64,000 nucleotides of DNA from Nibricoccus aquaticus (GTDB lineage: Bacteria; Verrucomicrobiota; Verrucomicrobiia; Opitutales; Opitutaceae). Below are positions 40,045 to 51,918 of the stretch, in pieces. The DNA lies in contig NZ_CP023344.1 in the NCBI RefSeq assembly GCF_002310495.1, positions 1,054,001 through 1,118,000 of the forward strand, given 5' to 3'. A model generated the notes under the pieces. It saw only the letters and a list, made by a program, of their open reading frames with translations. It was not told where the DNA came from and searched no databases. The translations under genes were made by a program, and so were the position numbers. Within the stretch, counting starts at the first letter, position 1; each line of letters starts with the position of its first letter.

Positions 40045-42630
40045 ATGACGCCACGCCCACGCACTTCCGTTCTCTCGATTCACTGCCTCGCCCGCATTGC
40101 CAGCATCCTCCTGCTCGGGCCGCTCTCTCTTTTGTCCCAGACCGAAAGCACACCAGCCGACGCCCCCACCGTCATGCTCGAAGCCTTCAAGGTCACCTCC
40201 GACCGCCTCTCCGCCAGCGATCAGGAAGGACCGCAGATGCTCGACCGCTACGACAACAGCCAGATCGACGACACCGGCGCATTCACCATGACCGAGTTCC
40301 TCGAAACGCTCCCCGGTGCCGGCAGCGACGAAGAAGTCCTCGTCCTCATCGACGGCGAACCCGCCTACATCGATCCCGCCACGCTTCCGCTCGGCATGGT
40401 CGAAAACATCGAGGTCTCCCGCGACGGCTCCATGCCCGAGTACGGCGCCCAGTCCTCCGGCCGCGTCATCAACATACGCCTCAAAAAAGATTACCAGGGC
40501 GCCGAAGCCGGCCTGAAATTCGACGCTCCTCTCGCCGGCGGCGGCGGCGAACAACAAACTCTCCGCCTCTCCACCTCCGTCTCCCGCGGCAAACTCCGCA
40601 CCCTCGTCGCGATCAACGCTTCTCACCGCAGCGCCCTCGACGCCACCGACCGCGCCTTCGCCCGCAATCAGGACCACACGTCTTGGGGCGGCAGCGATCT
40701 CCGTCTCGCCTGGGGCTCCCCCGCCGTTATCCGGGCCGTCAACGGCCCGCTCAACGGTCTCACCGACGCCAACGGCAATCCCGTCAACACCGCCCTCGTC
40801 CCCGAAAACCAAACTGGCTCCAGTACCAGCCTCGCCTCCAGCGACTTTCTCACCGGCGGCCCCGAAGCGTCCGGCCAGCGCCGCTTCGACACCTCGCCCT
40901 ACCGCCAGCTCATCAGCCCGTCGCAACAACTCGGCGCCACCCTCAGCACCTCGTATCCGATTTTCGGTGAACGTCTGCGCGCCTCCCTATCCGGCTCCTT
41001 CACACACTCCGAAAGCAAACGTCTCGGCCCGCCTCCCGTTTCCTCCGCCTCCTCCCGCACGCGCGTCCCCGCCGCCTATAATCCCTTCGGTCAGGACATC
41101 GAGGTCGGCCTCGTCCACACCGAGTTCGGCCCCACCCGCCAGAAATCCTCCTCCGACCGCGCCCAGCTCGGCCTCAAGCTCAACGGCAAGCTCCCCGCCT
41201 CCTGGTCCTGGAATGGCGGCCTCGCCTACCGCCGCGACGAATCCTCCCAGTCCGCCACCGACCTCGACCCCGCAGCATTCACCGCCTCACTCGCCTCAGC
41301 CGATGCCTTGACCCGCTTCAATCCCTTCGGCGATCCCACCGCAGGTCCGGTCAACGCCCACCTGTATCCATCTCTCACCTTCAACCGTCAAAGCGACACC
41401 GTCCGCAACAACACCCGCTTCGATCTCTCCGCCAACGGCACGCTTACCGAGACGTGGGCCGGTCCGCTCACTCTCTCCATGCAGGGCGGCTACCAACTCG
41501 ACGACCGCACCCGCACCTCGCGCGGAGCCCCCGGCACGTCATCGCCCGAAAGTCACTACGAGAGCCAGGCGCAAAACGCCTCCACCTCCCTCAACATCCC
41601 GCTCACTGGTCGTCGTAATCAGATCCGCTTCCTCAACCGCCTCGAAACCCGCCTCTCCGCCCGCTACTCCTCGCAAGACGACGGCAGCGAAGGCACCGGA
41701 GCCGATGTCGGCCTCGTCTGGTCCCCCATTCGCCCGCTGCTTTTTCGCGCCCGCCACGCCGAGCAATCCTCCCTTCCCTCACCCGACGTTTCCGACCGCC
41801 GCGAAACCCTCGTCAACGAAACCGTCCTCGATCCCCGCCGCGATCTCGCCGCCACCGAGGCCCAGCTCATCGTCCGAGACATCGCCCAGTTCGGTCGTGA
41901 AAACAGCACCCGCCAGTCACTCGGCGCCACCTTCGAGCCTCCCTTCGCTAAAGGCCTCCGCCTCTCCGGAGCGTACCAAAATCAGCAGCGCGAAAACCTC
42001 ATCCAGCGCCGCTTCGATACTCAGGACGTCATCAATAACGAATCCGCCTTCCCCGGCCGTGTCATCCGCGCCGCCCCCACCGCCGACGACTTGGCCAACG
42101 CCCGTCCCGGCGCCATTCTCTCAGTCGATACCACACCCGGAAACACCGGCCGCAGCGAAGCCAGCTCCCTCGACCTCAACCTCGAGTACGCGATCCCCGC
42201 CCAAAAGATCGGCCGTATTCGTATCTCGGGCACAGCCGAGCGAAACCTCACCGACACCCGCGAAATCTCCCCCGGCGTCGCCTTCATTAACGACGGCGGC
42301 GGCCGTTCCTCCCGCCCTGACTGGACCTTCACTAGCACCGCCTCCTGGAACTTCAAAGCCTGGATGGCGTCCCTCCGCCTCGATCACACCGGCGAAATCG
42401 CGCCCACCGCCCGCGGCGAAGGCGTCCCCGCTCAATCCCTCGTCACGCTCAACACCGGCTGGCGCTTCCGCCAGAAAATCTCCCCCAAACGCTCCGTCCA
42501 GTACCGCCTCGGTCTCGGCATCGGCAACCTCTTCGACGAAGACCCGCCCCGCGCCGACACGATCTCAGGCTACCGCGGCGGCTCCCCGCTCGGCCGCACC
42601 TACACCGTCTCACTGTCCGCCGCATTGTAA
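40045..42630 (+). CDS. TonB-dependent receptor-like outer-membrane protein
   Basis: An 861-residue protein with a signal region (LARIASILLLGPLSLLSQ) and a TonB-box-like PTVMLEAFKVTSDRL (about 41-55). The plug is shortened (AFTMTEFLETLPGAGSDEEV, LVLIDGEPAYIDPATLPLG, MVENIEVSRDGSMPEYGAQ, GRVINIRLK). A large barrel follows, ending GRTYTVSLSAAL. The plug lacks some usual loops but keeps the EYG-GRVINI core. ATG at 40045 is preferred over TTG at 40036. It is divergent from the paralogous exported proteins and convergent with the OmpR-type two-component genes. The ligand is unknown. Confidence 0.88.
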   Translation: MTPRPRTSVLSIHCLARIASILLLGPLSLLSQTESTPADAPTVMLEAFKVTSDRLSASDQEGPQMLDRYDNSQIDDTGAFTMTEFLETLPGAGSDEEVLVLIDGEPAYIDPATLPLGMVENIEVSRDGSMPEYGAQSSGRVINIRLKKDYQGAEAGLKFDAPLAGGGGEQQTLRLSTSVSRGKLRTLVAINASHRSALDATDRAFARNQDHTSWGGSDLRLAWGSPAVIRAVNGPLNGLTDANGNPVNTALVPENQTGSSTSLASSDFLTGGPEASGQRRFDTSPYRQLISPSQQLGATLSTSYPIFGERLRASLSGSFTHSESKRLGPPPVSSASSRTRVPAAYNPFGQDIEVGLVHTEFGPTRQKSSSDRAQLGLKLNGKLPASWSWNGGLAYRRDESSQSATDLDPAAFTASLASADALTRFNPFGDPTAGPVNAHLYPSLTFNRQSDTVRNNTRFDLSANGTLTETWAGPLTLSMQGGYQLDDRTRTSRGAPGTSSPESHYESQAQNASTSLNIPLTGRRNQIRFLNRLETRLSARYSSQDDGSEGTGADVGLVWSPIRPLLFRARHAEQSSLPSPDVSDRRETLVNETVLDPRRDLAATEAQLIVRDIAQFGRENSTRQSLGATFEPPFAKGLRLSGAYQNQQRENLIQRRFDTQDVINNESAFPGRVIRAAPTADDLANARPGAILSVDTTPGNTGRSEASSLDLNLEYAIPAQKIGRIRISGTAERNLTDTREISPGVAFINDGGGRSSRPDWTFTSTASWNFKAWMASLRLDHTGEIAPTARGEGVPAQSLVTLNTGWRFRQKISPKRSVQYRLGLGIGNLFDEDPPRADTISGYRGGSPLGRTYTVSLSAAL

Positions 42631-42644
42631 CAATTCCTTCCCGA

Positions 42645-42671
42645 GGTAGGGCCGGCACGCCGTGCCCGGCC
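42645..42671. repeat. Dispersed palindrome (GGCCGGCACG type)
   Basis: GGTAGG followed by GCCGGCACG, C, then CGTGCCCGGC: an inverted repeat with one bulged base, in the convergent gap between the TonB receptor and the histidine kinase. It shares the GGTAGGG lead and layout with 12746-12772. There is no T-run. Confidence 0.6.
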
Positions 42672-42718
42672 TCCGCACATGCAACACGCTGCTCTCACAC
42701 GCCAGCGCCCGCCCGCAC

Positions 42719-44119
42719 TCAACGTTTCCCGGAGAGCGTCATCGTCAGCACCCCGCGCTCATCGAGCGCCGCGCTCAACGTATACCCGAGCTGCTCCGCC
42801 AGCGACCGCGCCAGCGCCAGCCCCAGCCCCGCGTGTGTGCCACCGCCCGTGCGCGCGCCGTCCTTCCGCCAGAATCGCTCGAACAACTTCGGCAGATCTT
42901 CCGCGCGCAAATTGTCCGCCGGATTGCTCACGCGAAACGCAAACGCCCCTTCCGCCAGCTCCGCCTCCACGACGACCACTCCGCACCCCCGCGCGTAATT
43001 CACCGCGTTCTCCAATAGATTCGTGATGATCGACCGCACCAAAACCAAATCTGTCTCCACCACCGCATCCGCCGCCACGCTCCGCTCCACCGTCAACTTC
43101 CTCACACCCACCGTCGTCGCCAGCGACTCAAGCACGCCCTCGACCAAATCACTCAAACCCACCCGCTCCTTCGTCAGCGTCACCTGCCCCTGCTCCGCCC
43201 GCGCCAGCGCCAGCATCCGGCCCACCAGCGCCTCCATCTGCATCGCGATTTCGAGCACCGTCTTGTCGCTCTCCGCCGTCCGCTCCTCCGGCCATTTCAA
43301 CGCCAGCTCCGCCTGCGAACGCAGTTCCGCCAGCGGCGTCCTCAACTCGTGCGCGAGGTTCGCGCTAAACCTCCGCTCCCTCTCAAAATTAGCCTCCAAC
43401 CGCGCCAGCAAATCGTTCAATCGTCCCGCGATCGGCTTCAACTCCGCCGGCAATTCCTCCACCGCGAAACGCTCCGTCAGCGAGTTCGCGTCGATCCGCG
43501 ACGCCTGCTCCGCCACCGCGCTCAACGGTTTCAACCCGCGCCGCAACACCAGCGGCACCACCAGCAAAATCACCCCGACCATCGCCGCACCCGCGATCAC
43601 CAGAGTCACATTCAACCGCGCAATCAGCCCTTCTACGTAACTCCGGTCCGATGCCACCACCACGCGTGCGCGCATCTCCGCTTCTTTCCGCGCCCCGCGC
43701 CGGTTCTGCTGATCCGCCGCAAACTCAATCCCGATCGCCCGTCCCGGCCGTCCATTCGGCAACTGCAAATCCCAATAAACCGGTGCCTCCAACGTCCCAT
43801 GTGCCAGCGGCAGATCATGCCCCCACAACGAATCCGAACGCGTGAGCGACGCGCCCTTGTCGTCGAACACCTGGAAAAAATCCATCGCCACATCGTAGTC
43901 GAACTCGCGCAAAAACCCGTCCGAAAACTCCACCTTGATCTGGTTGTTCCGCTGCTGCGTGGACGTCACAATAAACAACGCCTTCACCCGCAGCGCGTCG
44001 TCAAACTGATCGTAGATCGAGTCGCGCAGCGCCCAGTAAGTCGCCCCGCCCGCCCCGCCCAGCAAGAGCGCGAGCGCCGCCAGCACGCCCAGCGTTAACT
44101 GCCTTCGGATGGAGCGCAT
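42719..44119 (-). CDS. Sensor histidine kinase (HAMP, HisKA, HATPase_c)
   Basis: A 466-residue transmembrane kinase. TM1 is at about 9-31, a periplasmic sensor at about 32-170 (FDYDVAMDFFQVFDDKG), and TM2 at about 171-192. HAMP is at about 193-245 and HisKA carries His257 in FSANLAHELRTPLAELRSQAE. HATPase_c has N-box IITNLLENAVNYARG, the F-box region LPKLFERFWRKD and G-box GGGTHAGLGLALAR. Its start overlaps the response regulator's 3' end by 25 bases, so regulator and kinase are cotranscribed. The layout resembles heavy-metal/cation sensor kinases (CusS/QseC style), but the signal is not evident. Confidence 0.94.
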   Translation of the reverse strand: MRSIRRQLTLGVLAALALLLGGAGGATYWALRDSIYDQFDDALRVKALFIVTSTQQRNNQIKVEFSDGFLREFDYDVAMDFFQVFDDKGASLTRSDSLWGHDLPLAHGTLEAPVYWDLQLPNGRPGRAIGIEFAADQQNRRGARKEAEMRARVVVASDRSYVEGLIARLNVTLVIAGAAMVGVILLVVPLVLRRGLKPLSAVAEQASRIDANSLTERFAVEELPAELKPIAGRLNDLLARLEANFERERRFSANLAHELRTPLAELRSQAELALKWPEERTAESDKTVLEIAMQMEALVGRMLALARAEQGQVTLTKERVGLSDLVEGVLESLATTVGVRKLTVERSVAADAVVETDLVLVRSIITNLLENAVNYARGCGVVVVEAELAEGAFAFRVSNPADNLRAEDLPKLFERFWRKDGARTGGGTHAGLGLALARSLAEQLGYTLSAALDERGVLTMTLSGKR

Positions 44120-44793
44120 GCGTCCTGTGATTCCAATACGTACCCGTGCCCGCGGCGCGTCCGGATGATCGGCCGCGCCTTCGCTTCAGAAAGTTTTCTC
44201 CTCACGATGCAGATCGCCGAATCCACCACATTGCTCATCGGGTCCACCTGTCCGTCGTAGATGTGTTCCTCGATCTGGCTGCGCGATACCACCGCACCGC
44301 GATGCAGCGCCAGATATTCGAGCAGCGAATACTCCCGCGACGTCAGCTCGATCACTTGATCGCCGCAAAAAACCCGCTTCGCCGAGGTGTCGATCGCCAC
44401 ATCGTCGATCTCGATGCGCGCCGTCTTCACCGCGTACTTCCGCCGGCAAAGCGCCTGCACCCGCGCCAGCAATTCCTCCAGCGCGAACGGCTTCACCAGA
44501 TAATCGTCCGCCCCTTGATTCAGCCCGCGCACCCGATCCTCCACCGTGTCCTTCGCCGTGAGCAAAAGCACCGGCGTGTTCTTCCCCGCTTTCCTCATCT
44601 GCCGCAGCACCTCCAGCCCGTCCATTTCCGGCAGCATGATATCCAGCACGATCGCGTCGTAGTCGTTCGACTGTGCATGCCACAGCCCGTCCTTCCCGTC
44701 GCCGGAAACATCCACCGCATAACCCGAACGGCGCAGCGCCGCCCCGACGTTTTGCTGCAAGCGGGCCGAGTCTTCTACGAGGAGTACGCGCAT
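44095..44793 (-). CDS. Response regulator, OmpR/PhoB family
   Basis: A 232-residue regulator paired with the following kinase. The receiver domain (1 to about 118) has the acidic pair in LLVEDSARL, phospho-acceptor Asp51 in AIVLDIMLPEMDGLEVL, Thr/Ala in LLLTAKD and Lys in YLVKPFALEELLARV. The winged-helix DNA-binding domain (about 128-225) has LTSREYSLLEYLALHRG, VVDSAICIVRRKL and IIRTRRGHGYVL. The ATG at 44793 (MRVLLVEDS) is the family start; the 21 upstream codons of the open frame are not conserved. It is the first gene of the two-gene operon. Confidence 0.95.
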   Translation of the reverse strand: MRVLLVEDSARLQQNVGAALRRSGYAVDVSGDGKDGLWHAQSNDYDAIVLDIMLPEMDGLEVLRQMRKAGKNTPVLLLTAKDTVEDRVRGLNQGADDYLVKPFALEELLARVQALCRRKYAVKTARIEIDDVAIDTSAKRVFCGDQVIELTSREYSLLEYLALHRGAVVSRSQIEEHIYDGQVDPMSNVVDSAICIVRRKLSEAKARPIIRTRRGHGYVLESQDACAPSEGS

Positions 44794-44971
44794 TTCGAGG
44801 AGCCCGCATCCTACGGTTCTCACATTACCGCTCCATGACAAAATCCAGCGCCACACGGTAATCTCCGCATAATCCCCCGCCTCTTACCTTCTGCGCCTCC
44901 GTCGCATTCTATTTCATGAAACTCCTCGCACGGCTCTCACTTTCTTCGCGTCAGCCGGCCATCAGGTTTGA

Positions 44972-48442
<3,471 letters not shown>

Positions 48443-48461
48443 CCAAACCTCTCCGACCCAT

Positions 48462-48489
48462 TGGTCACTGGTCATTGGTCAATGGTCAT
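48462..48489 (+). repeat. Short tandem GGTCA(T/C)TGGTCA repeat
   Basis: TTGGTCACTGGTCATTGG then TCAATGGTCATT: four tandem near-copies of a 7-8 base TGGTCAY word just upstream of the fucosidase start. It is too short and too irregular for a CRISPR array. It is a simple repeat in the leader region. Confidence 0.55.
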
Positions 48490-48517
48490 TCGCCCCAACC
48501 TCCAAAATTTCAAAACC

Positions 48518-50101
48518 ATGCAACTATCCCGTCGCGACACCCTCAAACTCCTCGCCGCCTCCGCCCCGCTCCTCGCCTCCGCGCGCAGCCTCGCGCAAGC
48601 CGCCGACCACGCCACCCTCCCCGCGATCGCGCCCGGCCCGTTCAAAGGCACTCGTGAGTCCCTTCGCGCCTACGAAGTCCCCGAGTGGTTCGCCGACGCC
48701 AAGTTCGGCATCTGGGCCCACTGGGGCCCGCAGTCCGCGCCCGAGTACGGCGACTGGTACGCGCGCAACATCTACATCGATAAGACCGACCAGTATAAAC
48801 ACCACGTCGCCACCTACGGCCACCCGTCGAAGTTCGGCTACAAAGACATCCTTCCGACGTGGAACGGCAAAAACTTCGACCCCGATCACCTCCTCGGTCT
48901 CTACAAGGAAGCCGGCGCGAAATACTTCATGGCCCTCGGCGTCCACTGCGACAACTTCGACCTCTGGGACTCGAAGCACCAGCCGCACTGGAACTCCACC
49001 AAGATCGGCCCGAAGAAAGACATCGTCCGCCTCCTCCACGACGCCACCCGCAAACACGGCCTCCGCTTCGGCGTCAGCGACCACCTCTGGCCCTCACCCA
49101 AATGGATGTCTGTCTGCCGCGGCGCCGACACCGCAGGCGATCTCAAAGGCGTTCCCTACGACGGCATCGATAAGGCGCTCACCGATCTGTACCCGGAATA
49201 CCCCTACCCCGACCGCAAACTCGACTGGGACGAAACCAACCTAACCGAGGCGTGGAAGAAACACTACTTCGCCCGCATCAAAGACCTCTTCGACCAATTC
49301 GAGCCCGACATCGTTTATTGCGACGGCCACATCCCCTTCGAAGAGTACGGCCTCGGCCTCGTCGCCCACCTCTACAACCTCAGCGTCCGCAAAAACGGCG
49401 GAAAAGTAGACACCGTCTACACCAGCAAACGCATCGAAGACACCGAGCAAAACGAGTGCGTCCTCGATTTCGAACGCGCCGTCCCCGACAAGATCTGGCC
49501 CCGCCCGTGGCAGATCTGCACCTGCGTCGGCGGCTGGCACTACGACCGCCGCAAACTCGGCAGCGACCCGAAGAACCTCTACAAGACCCCGAAGCGTGTC
49601 ATCGACATGCTGGTCGATACCGTGAGCCGCAACGGCTGCCTGCTCCTCAACTTCCCTCTCCGCAACGACGGCACGCTCGACGACCAGGAACTCGCCATCC
49701 TCGCCGAGATCACCGCCTGGATGAAGACCAATAACGAAGGCATCTACGCCACCCGCCCCTGGAAAATCTTCGGCGACGGCCCGCGCAGCAAAATCCAGAA
49801 CGACCCCAAAGTTAAATATAACGAAGCCCTCCGTCAGGACTTCGACGAGCAGGACGTCCGCTACACGAAAAAAGGCGACGACCTCTTCGCCTTCGTCACC
49901 GGCGTTCCTGACCGCGAAGCTGTCATCCCCAGCCTCGCCCTCAGCAAAGACCACGTCTCCGGAAAAGTCCAACGCGTCTCCCTTCTCGGCCACGGCGACC
50001 CGCTCGCATTCACCCACGACAACTCCGGCCTTCGCATCACCCTGCCCGAGACCAAACCCAGCCGCCACGTCCTCGCCTTCAAAATCAACGGCCTCGCTTA
50101 G
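48518..50101 (+). CDS. Alpha-L-fucosidase, GH29, Tat-exported
   Basis: A 527-residue GH29 enzyme that releases L-fucose from glycans. The N-terminus is a twin-arginine signal (LSRRDTLKLLAASAPLLAS, cleavage near AQAAD at 27-30), so the protein is exported folded. The catalytic barrel has WFADAKFGIWAHWGPQS and YMARN-like DWYARNIYI, the conserved AGAKYFMALGVHCDNFDLWDS, and the candidate nucleophile Asp269 in DIVYCDGHIPFEEYG. NGCLLLNFPLRNDGTLDD is the typical GH29 C-terminal barrel strand. The ATG at 48518 is chosen because it starts the Tat signal; upstream in-frame codons from 48461 fall in a simple repeat. It lies 75 bases after the beta-galactosidase and is closed by a terminator. Confidence 0.95.
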   Translation: MQLSRRDTLKLLAASAPLLASARSLAQAADHATLPAIAPGPFKGTRESLRAYEVPEWFADAKFGIWAHWGPQSAPEYGDWYARNIYIDKTDQYKHHVATYGHPSKFGYKDILPTWNGKNFDPDHLLGLYKEAGAKYFMALGVHCDNFDLWDSKHQPHWNSTKIGPKKDIVRLLHDATRKHGLRFGVSDHLWPSPKWMSVCRGADTAGDLKGVPYDGIDKALTDLYPEYPYPDRKLDWDETNLTEAWKKHYFARIKDLFDQFEPDIVYCDGHIPFEEYGLGLVAHLYNLSVRKNGGKVDTVYTSKRIEDTEQNECVLDFERAVPDKIWPRPWQICTCVGGWHYDRRKLGSDPKNLYKTPKRVIDMLVDTVSRNGCLLLNFPLRNDGTLDDQELAILAEITAWMKTNNEGIYATRPWKIFGDGPRSKIQNDPKVKYNEALRQDFDEQDVRYTKKGDDLFAFVTGVPDREAVIPSLALSKDHVSGKVQRVSLLGHGDPLAFTHDNSGLRITLPETKPSRHVLAFKINGLA

Positions 50102-50151
50102 TAGCGGCGAGCGCGCAGCGAGCCGTCTCCGCTTCACTATCGTTCTCCCCA

Positions 50152-50175
50152 AGCCCGCCTCGGCGGGCTTTTTTA
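50152..50175 (+). terminator. Rho-independent terminator after the fucosidase
   Basis: AAGCCCGCC pairs with GGCGGGCTT around TC and the helix runs directly into TTTTATT. It lies 50 bases after the fucosidase stop and ends the GH2-GH29 transcript; the pectate lyase therefore needs its own promoter just downstream. Confidence 0.92.
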
Positions 50176-50254
50176 TTGTCCGTCCGTCATCCCCTCCCAT
50201 TTGCCGGGAAACGTTTCCCCTTCCACAACGTCATGCACAGACACCCCCGCCTGC

Positions 50255-51766
50255 ATGAACCTGTTTCCCCGCTCCGTCGCTTGCATCCTCTTCGCCGCCG
50301 CAACACCCGCCCTCATCTGCGCCGCCGATAATTCAGACGCCGCTCTCCGCACCGAAGCCCTCGCCGCTCTCAACAAATCCGCCCGCGCCCTCCACGCGAT
50401 CTCCACCGAAGGCGGCTACCTCTGGCGCTATTCGCCCGACCTCAAAATCCGCGGCGGCGAAGGCCCCGCCACCGCCACGCAAATCTGGGTCCAGCCCCCC
50501 GGCACGCCCGCCGTCGGCCACTCCTTCCTCCGCGTCTACGCAGTCACGCGCGACCCATTTTATCTCTCCGCTGCTCGCGACACCGCGCTCGCGCTCGTCC
50601 GCGGCCAGCTCGAATCCGGCGGCTGGGACTACAAAATCGAATTCGATCCCGCCAAACGCGCCGAGTGGCGTTACCGCGAAGCGAACTCCAAACGCGGCAA
50701 CAACAGCTCCACCTACGACGACAACAACACCCAGTCCGCCCTCCGCTTCCTCCTCGCTTATCTCGACACCGCCAAATCCTCCCCAGACCCGCGCGACGCC
50801 CAAATCCGCGAGTGCCTCGACCACGGCCTGAAGAAACTCCTCGAAGCCCAATACCCCAACGGCGCCTGGCCCCAACGCTGGGACGGCCATCCGCACGATC
50901 CCGCCAAATACCCCGTCAAACCCGCCAGCATTCCCACCGATTACGCGCGCGAACAGCCCAACGGCTCCTACTACGGTCACTACACTTTTAACGACAACTC
51001 TCACCGCGACCTCACCGTCACCCTCATCGACGCCTGGCACCGCACGGGAAACGAAACGTACCGCGACGCCGCCCGCCGCGCCGCCGATTACCTCATCCTC
51101 GCCCAGCTCCCCCAGCCCCAGCCGCTCTGGGCCCAGCAATACGACGAAAACCTCCAGCCCGCCTGGGCCCGCGCCTTCGAGCCGCCCTCCATCACCACCA
51201 GCGAAAGCGCCGGCGTCATCCGACTCCTCGTCGATCTGTACTTGGAGTTCGGCGACGAGAAATACCTGAAGCCCATCCCGCCCGCCATCGCGTGGCTGCG
51301 TTCCCACGAAATCGCCCCCGGCCGCTGGGCCCGGCTCTACGAACTCGGCACCGACAAACCCATCTACGGCGACCGCGACAAAAAAATCCATTACACCCTC
51401 GCCGAAATCAGCGAGGAACGCCGCCACGGCTACGGCTGGCAGGGCGGCTTCGGCGTCACCGACGCCATCGCTTACTACACCCGCGTCACCACCACCGGCC
51501 GCGACGCCTGGCTCGCCAAAAACCCATCGCCCTTCGTCACCAAATCCACCTCCACGCGACCGACACCTCGTTCCACATCCACCGCCAAAAAAGCCGCCCC
51601 CGAAATCCGCCGCCTCCTCGCCTCGCTCAACCCCGCCGGCTTCTGGCTCACCACGCGCCCCGCCAAACTCATCGACCCCGCCCAAACCGAGTGGATCGAA
51701 ACCGAACTCTTCATCCGGAACACCGCGCTCCTTTGCGCCTACCTCGATGCCACCTCCGCTCCATGA
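50255..51766 (+). CDS. Exported pectate lyase-like protein (PL10 family)
   Basis: A 503-residue protein with a signal peptide (MNLFPRSVACILFAAATPAL, cleavage near ICAAD). The fold is helical, as in PL10 pectate lyases, which cleave polygalacturonate by calcium-dependent beta-elimination. Visible family blocks are YDDNNTQSALRFLLAYLD, QYPNGAWPQRWDG, YYGHYTFNDNSHRDLTVTL, EPPSITTSESAGVIRLL and GRWARLYELGTDKPIYGDRD. The catalytic Arg/Asp pair cannot be placed with certainty by eye. ATG at 50255 gives the signal peptide; 50201 would add 18 unlikely residues. It follows the GH2/GH29 unit and points to a pectin-type substrate. Confidence 0.85.
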   Translation: MNLFPRSVACILFAAATPALICAADNSDAALRTEALAALNKSARALHAISTEGGYLWRYSPDLKIRGGEGPATATQIWVQPPGTPAVGHSFLRVYAVTRDPFYLSAARDTALALVRGQLESGGWDYKIEFDPAKRAEWRYREANSKRGNNSSTYDDNNTQSALRFLLAYLDTAKSSPDPRDAQIRECLDHGLKKLLEAQYPNGAWPQRWDGHPHDPAKYPVKPASIPTDYAREQPNGSYYGHYTFNDNSHRDLTVTLIDAWHRTGNETYRDAARRAADYLILAQLPQPQPLWAQQYDENLQPAWARAFEPPSITTSESAGVIRLLVDLYLEFGDEKYLKPIPPAIAWLRSHEIAPGRWARLYELGTDKPIYGDRDKKIHYTLAEISEERRHGYGWQGGFGVTDAIAYYTRVTTTGRDAWLAKNPSPFVTKSTSTRPTPRSTSTAKKAAPEIRRLLASLNPAGFWLTTRPAKLIDPAQTEWIETELFIRNTALLCAYLDATSAP

Positions 51767-51777
51767 CGCTCGCCAGG

Positions 51778-51800
51778 CAGGACGACCTGCATGTCGTCCG
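51778..51800. repeat. Dispersed palindrome (GGACGAC type, second copy)
   Basis: GGACGAC (51780-51786), loop CTGCAT, GTCGTCC (51793-51799). The arms are identical to those of the element at 6891-6914, 45 kb away, with a different loop. It is in the gap after the pectate lyase gene, with no T-run. Confidence 0.65.
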
Positions 51801-51804
51801 TCTT

Positions 51805-51845
51805 CATCCATCCGTGCCCATCTGTGCCATCCGTGGTTAAAAAAA
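51805..51845 (+). repeat. Dispersed intergenic repeat, CATCCGTG family
   Basis: CATCCATCCGTGCCCATC, then TGTGCCATCCGTGGTTAAAA. It has the same word structure and ending as the copies at 59151 and 63082. Its terminal A-run is shared with the minus-strand terminator of the neighbouring TonB receptor. Confidence 0.75.
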
Positions 51846-51872
51846 GCCGCCCCGAACCAATCGGGGCGGCCT
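51839..51872 (-). terminator. Rho-independent terminator of the TonB receptor gene
   Basis: On the minus strand GCCGCCCCG pairs with CGGGGCGGC around ATTGGTT and is followed by seven T residues. It lies 47 bases beyond the receptor stop codon at 51919. Confidence 0.92.
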
Positions 51873-51918
51873 CATTTCCGGCTGCATCGCACACCGGTTT
51901 ATTTGAATCGCGACAACC

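Noticed and set aside
48462-48489. CRISPR-like tandem repeat
   Set aside because: Repeat words are 7-8 bases without spacers and no cas genes are present; it is a simple sequence repeat.
50333-51811. 492-codon minus-strand frame opposite the pectate lyase
   Set aside because: Gly/Ala/Val/Glu-rich shadow of a high-GC gene; no domain or signal.
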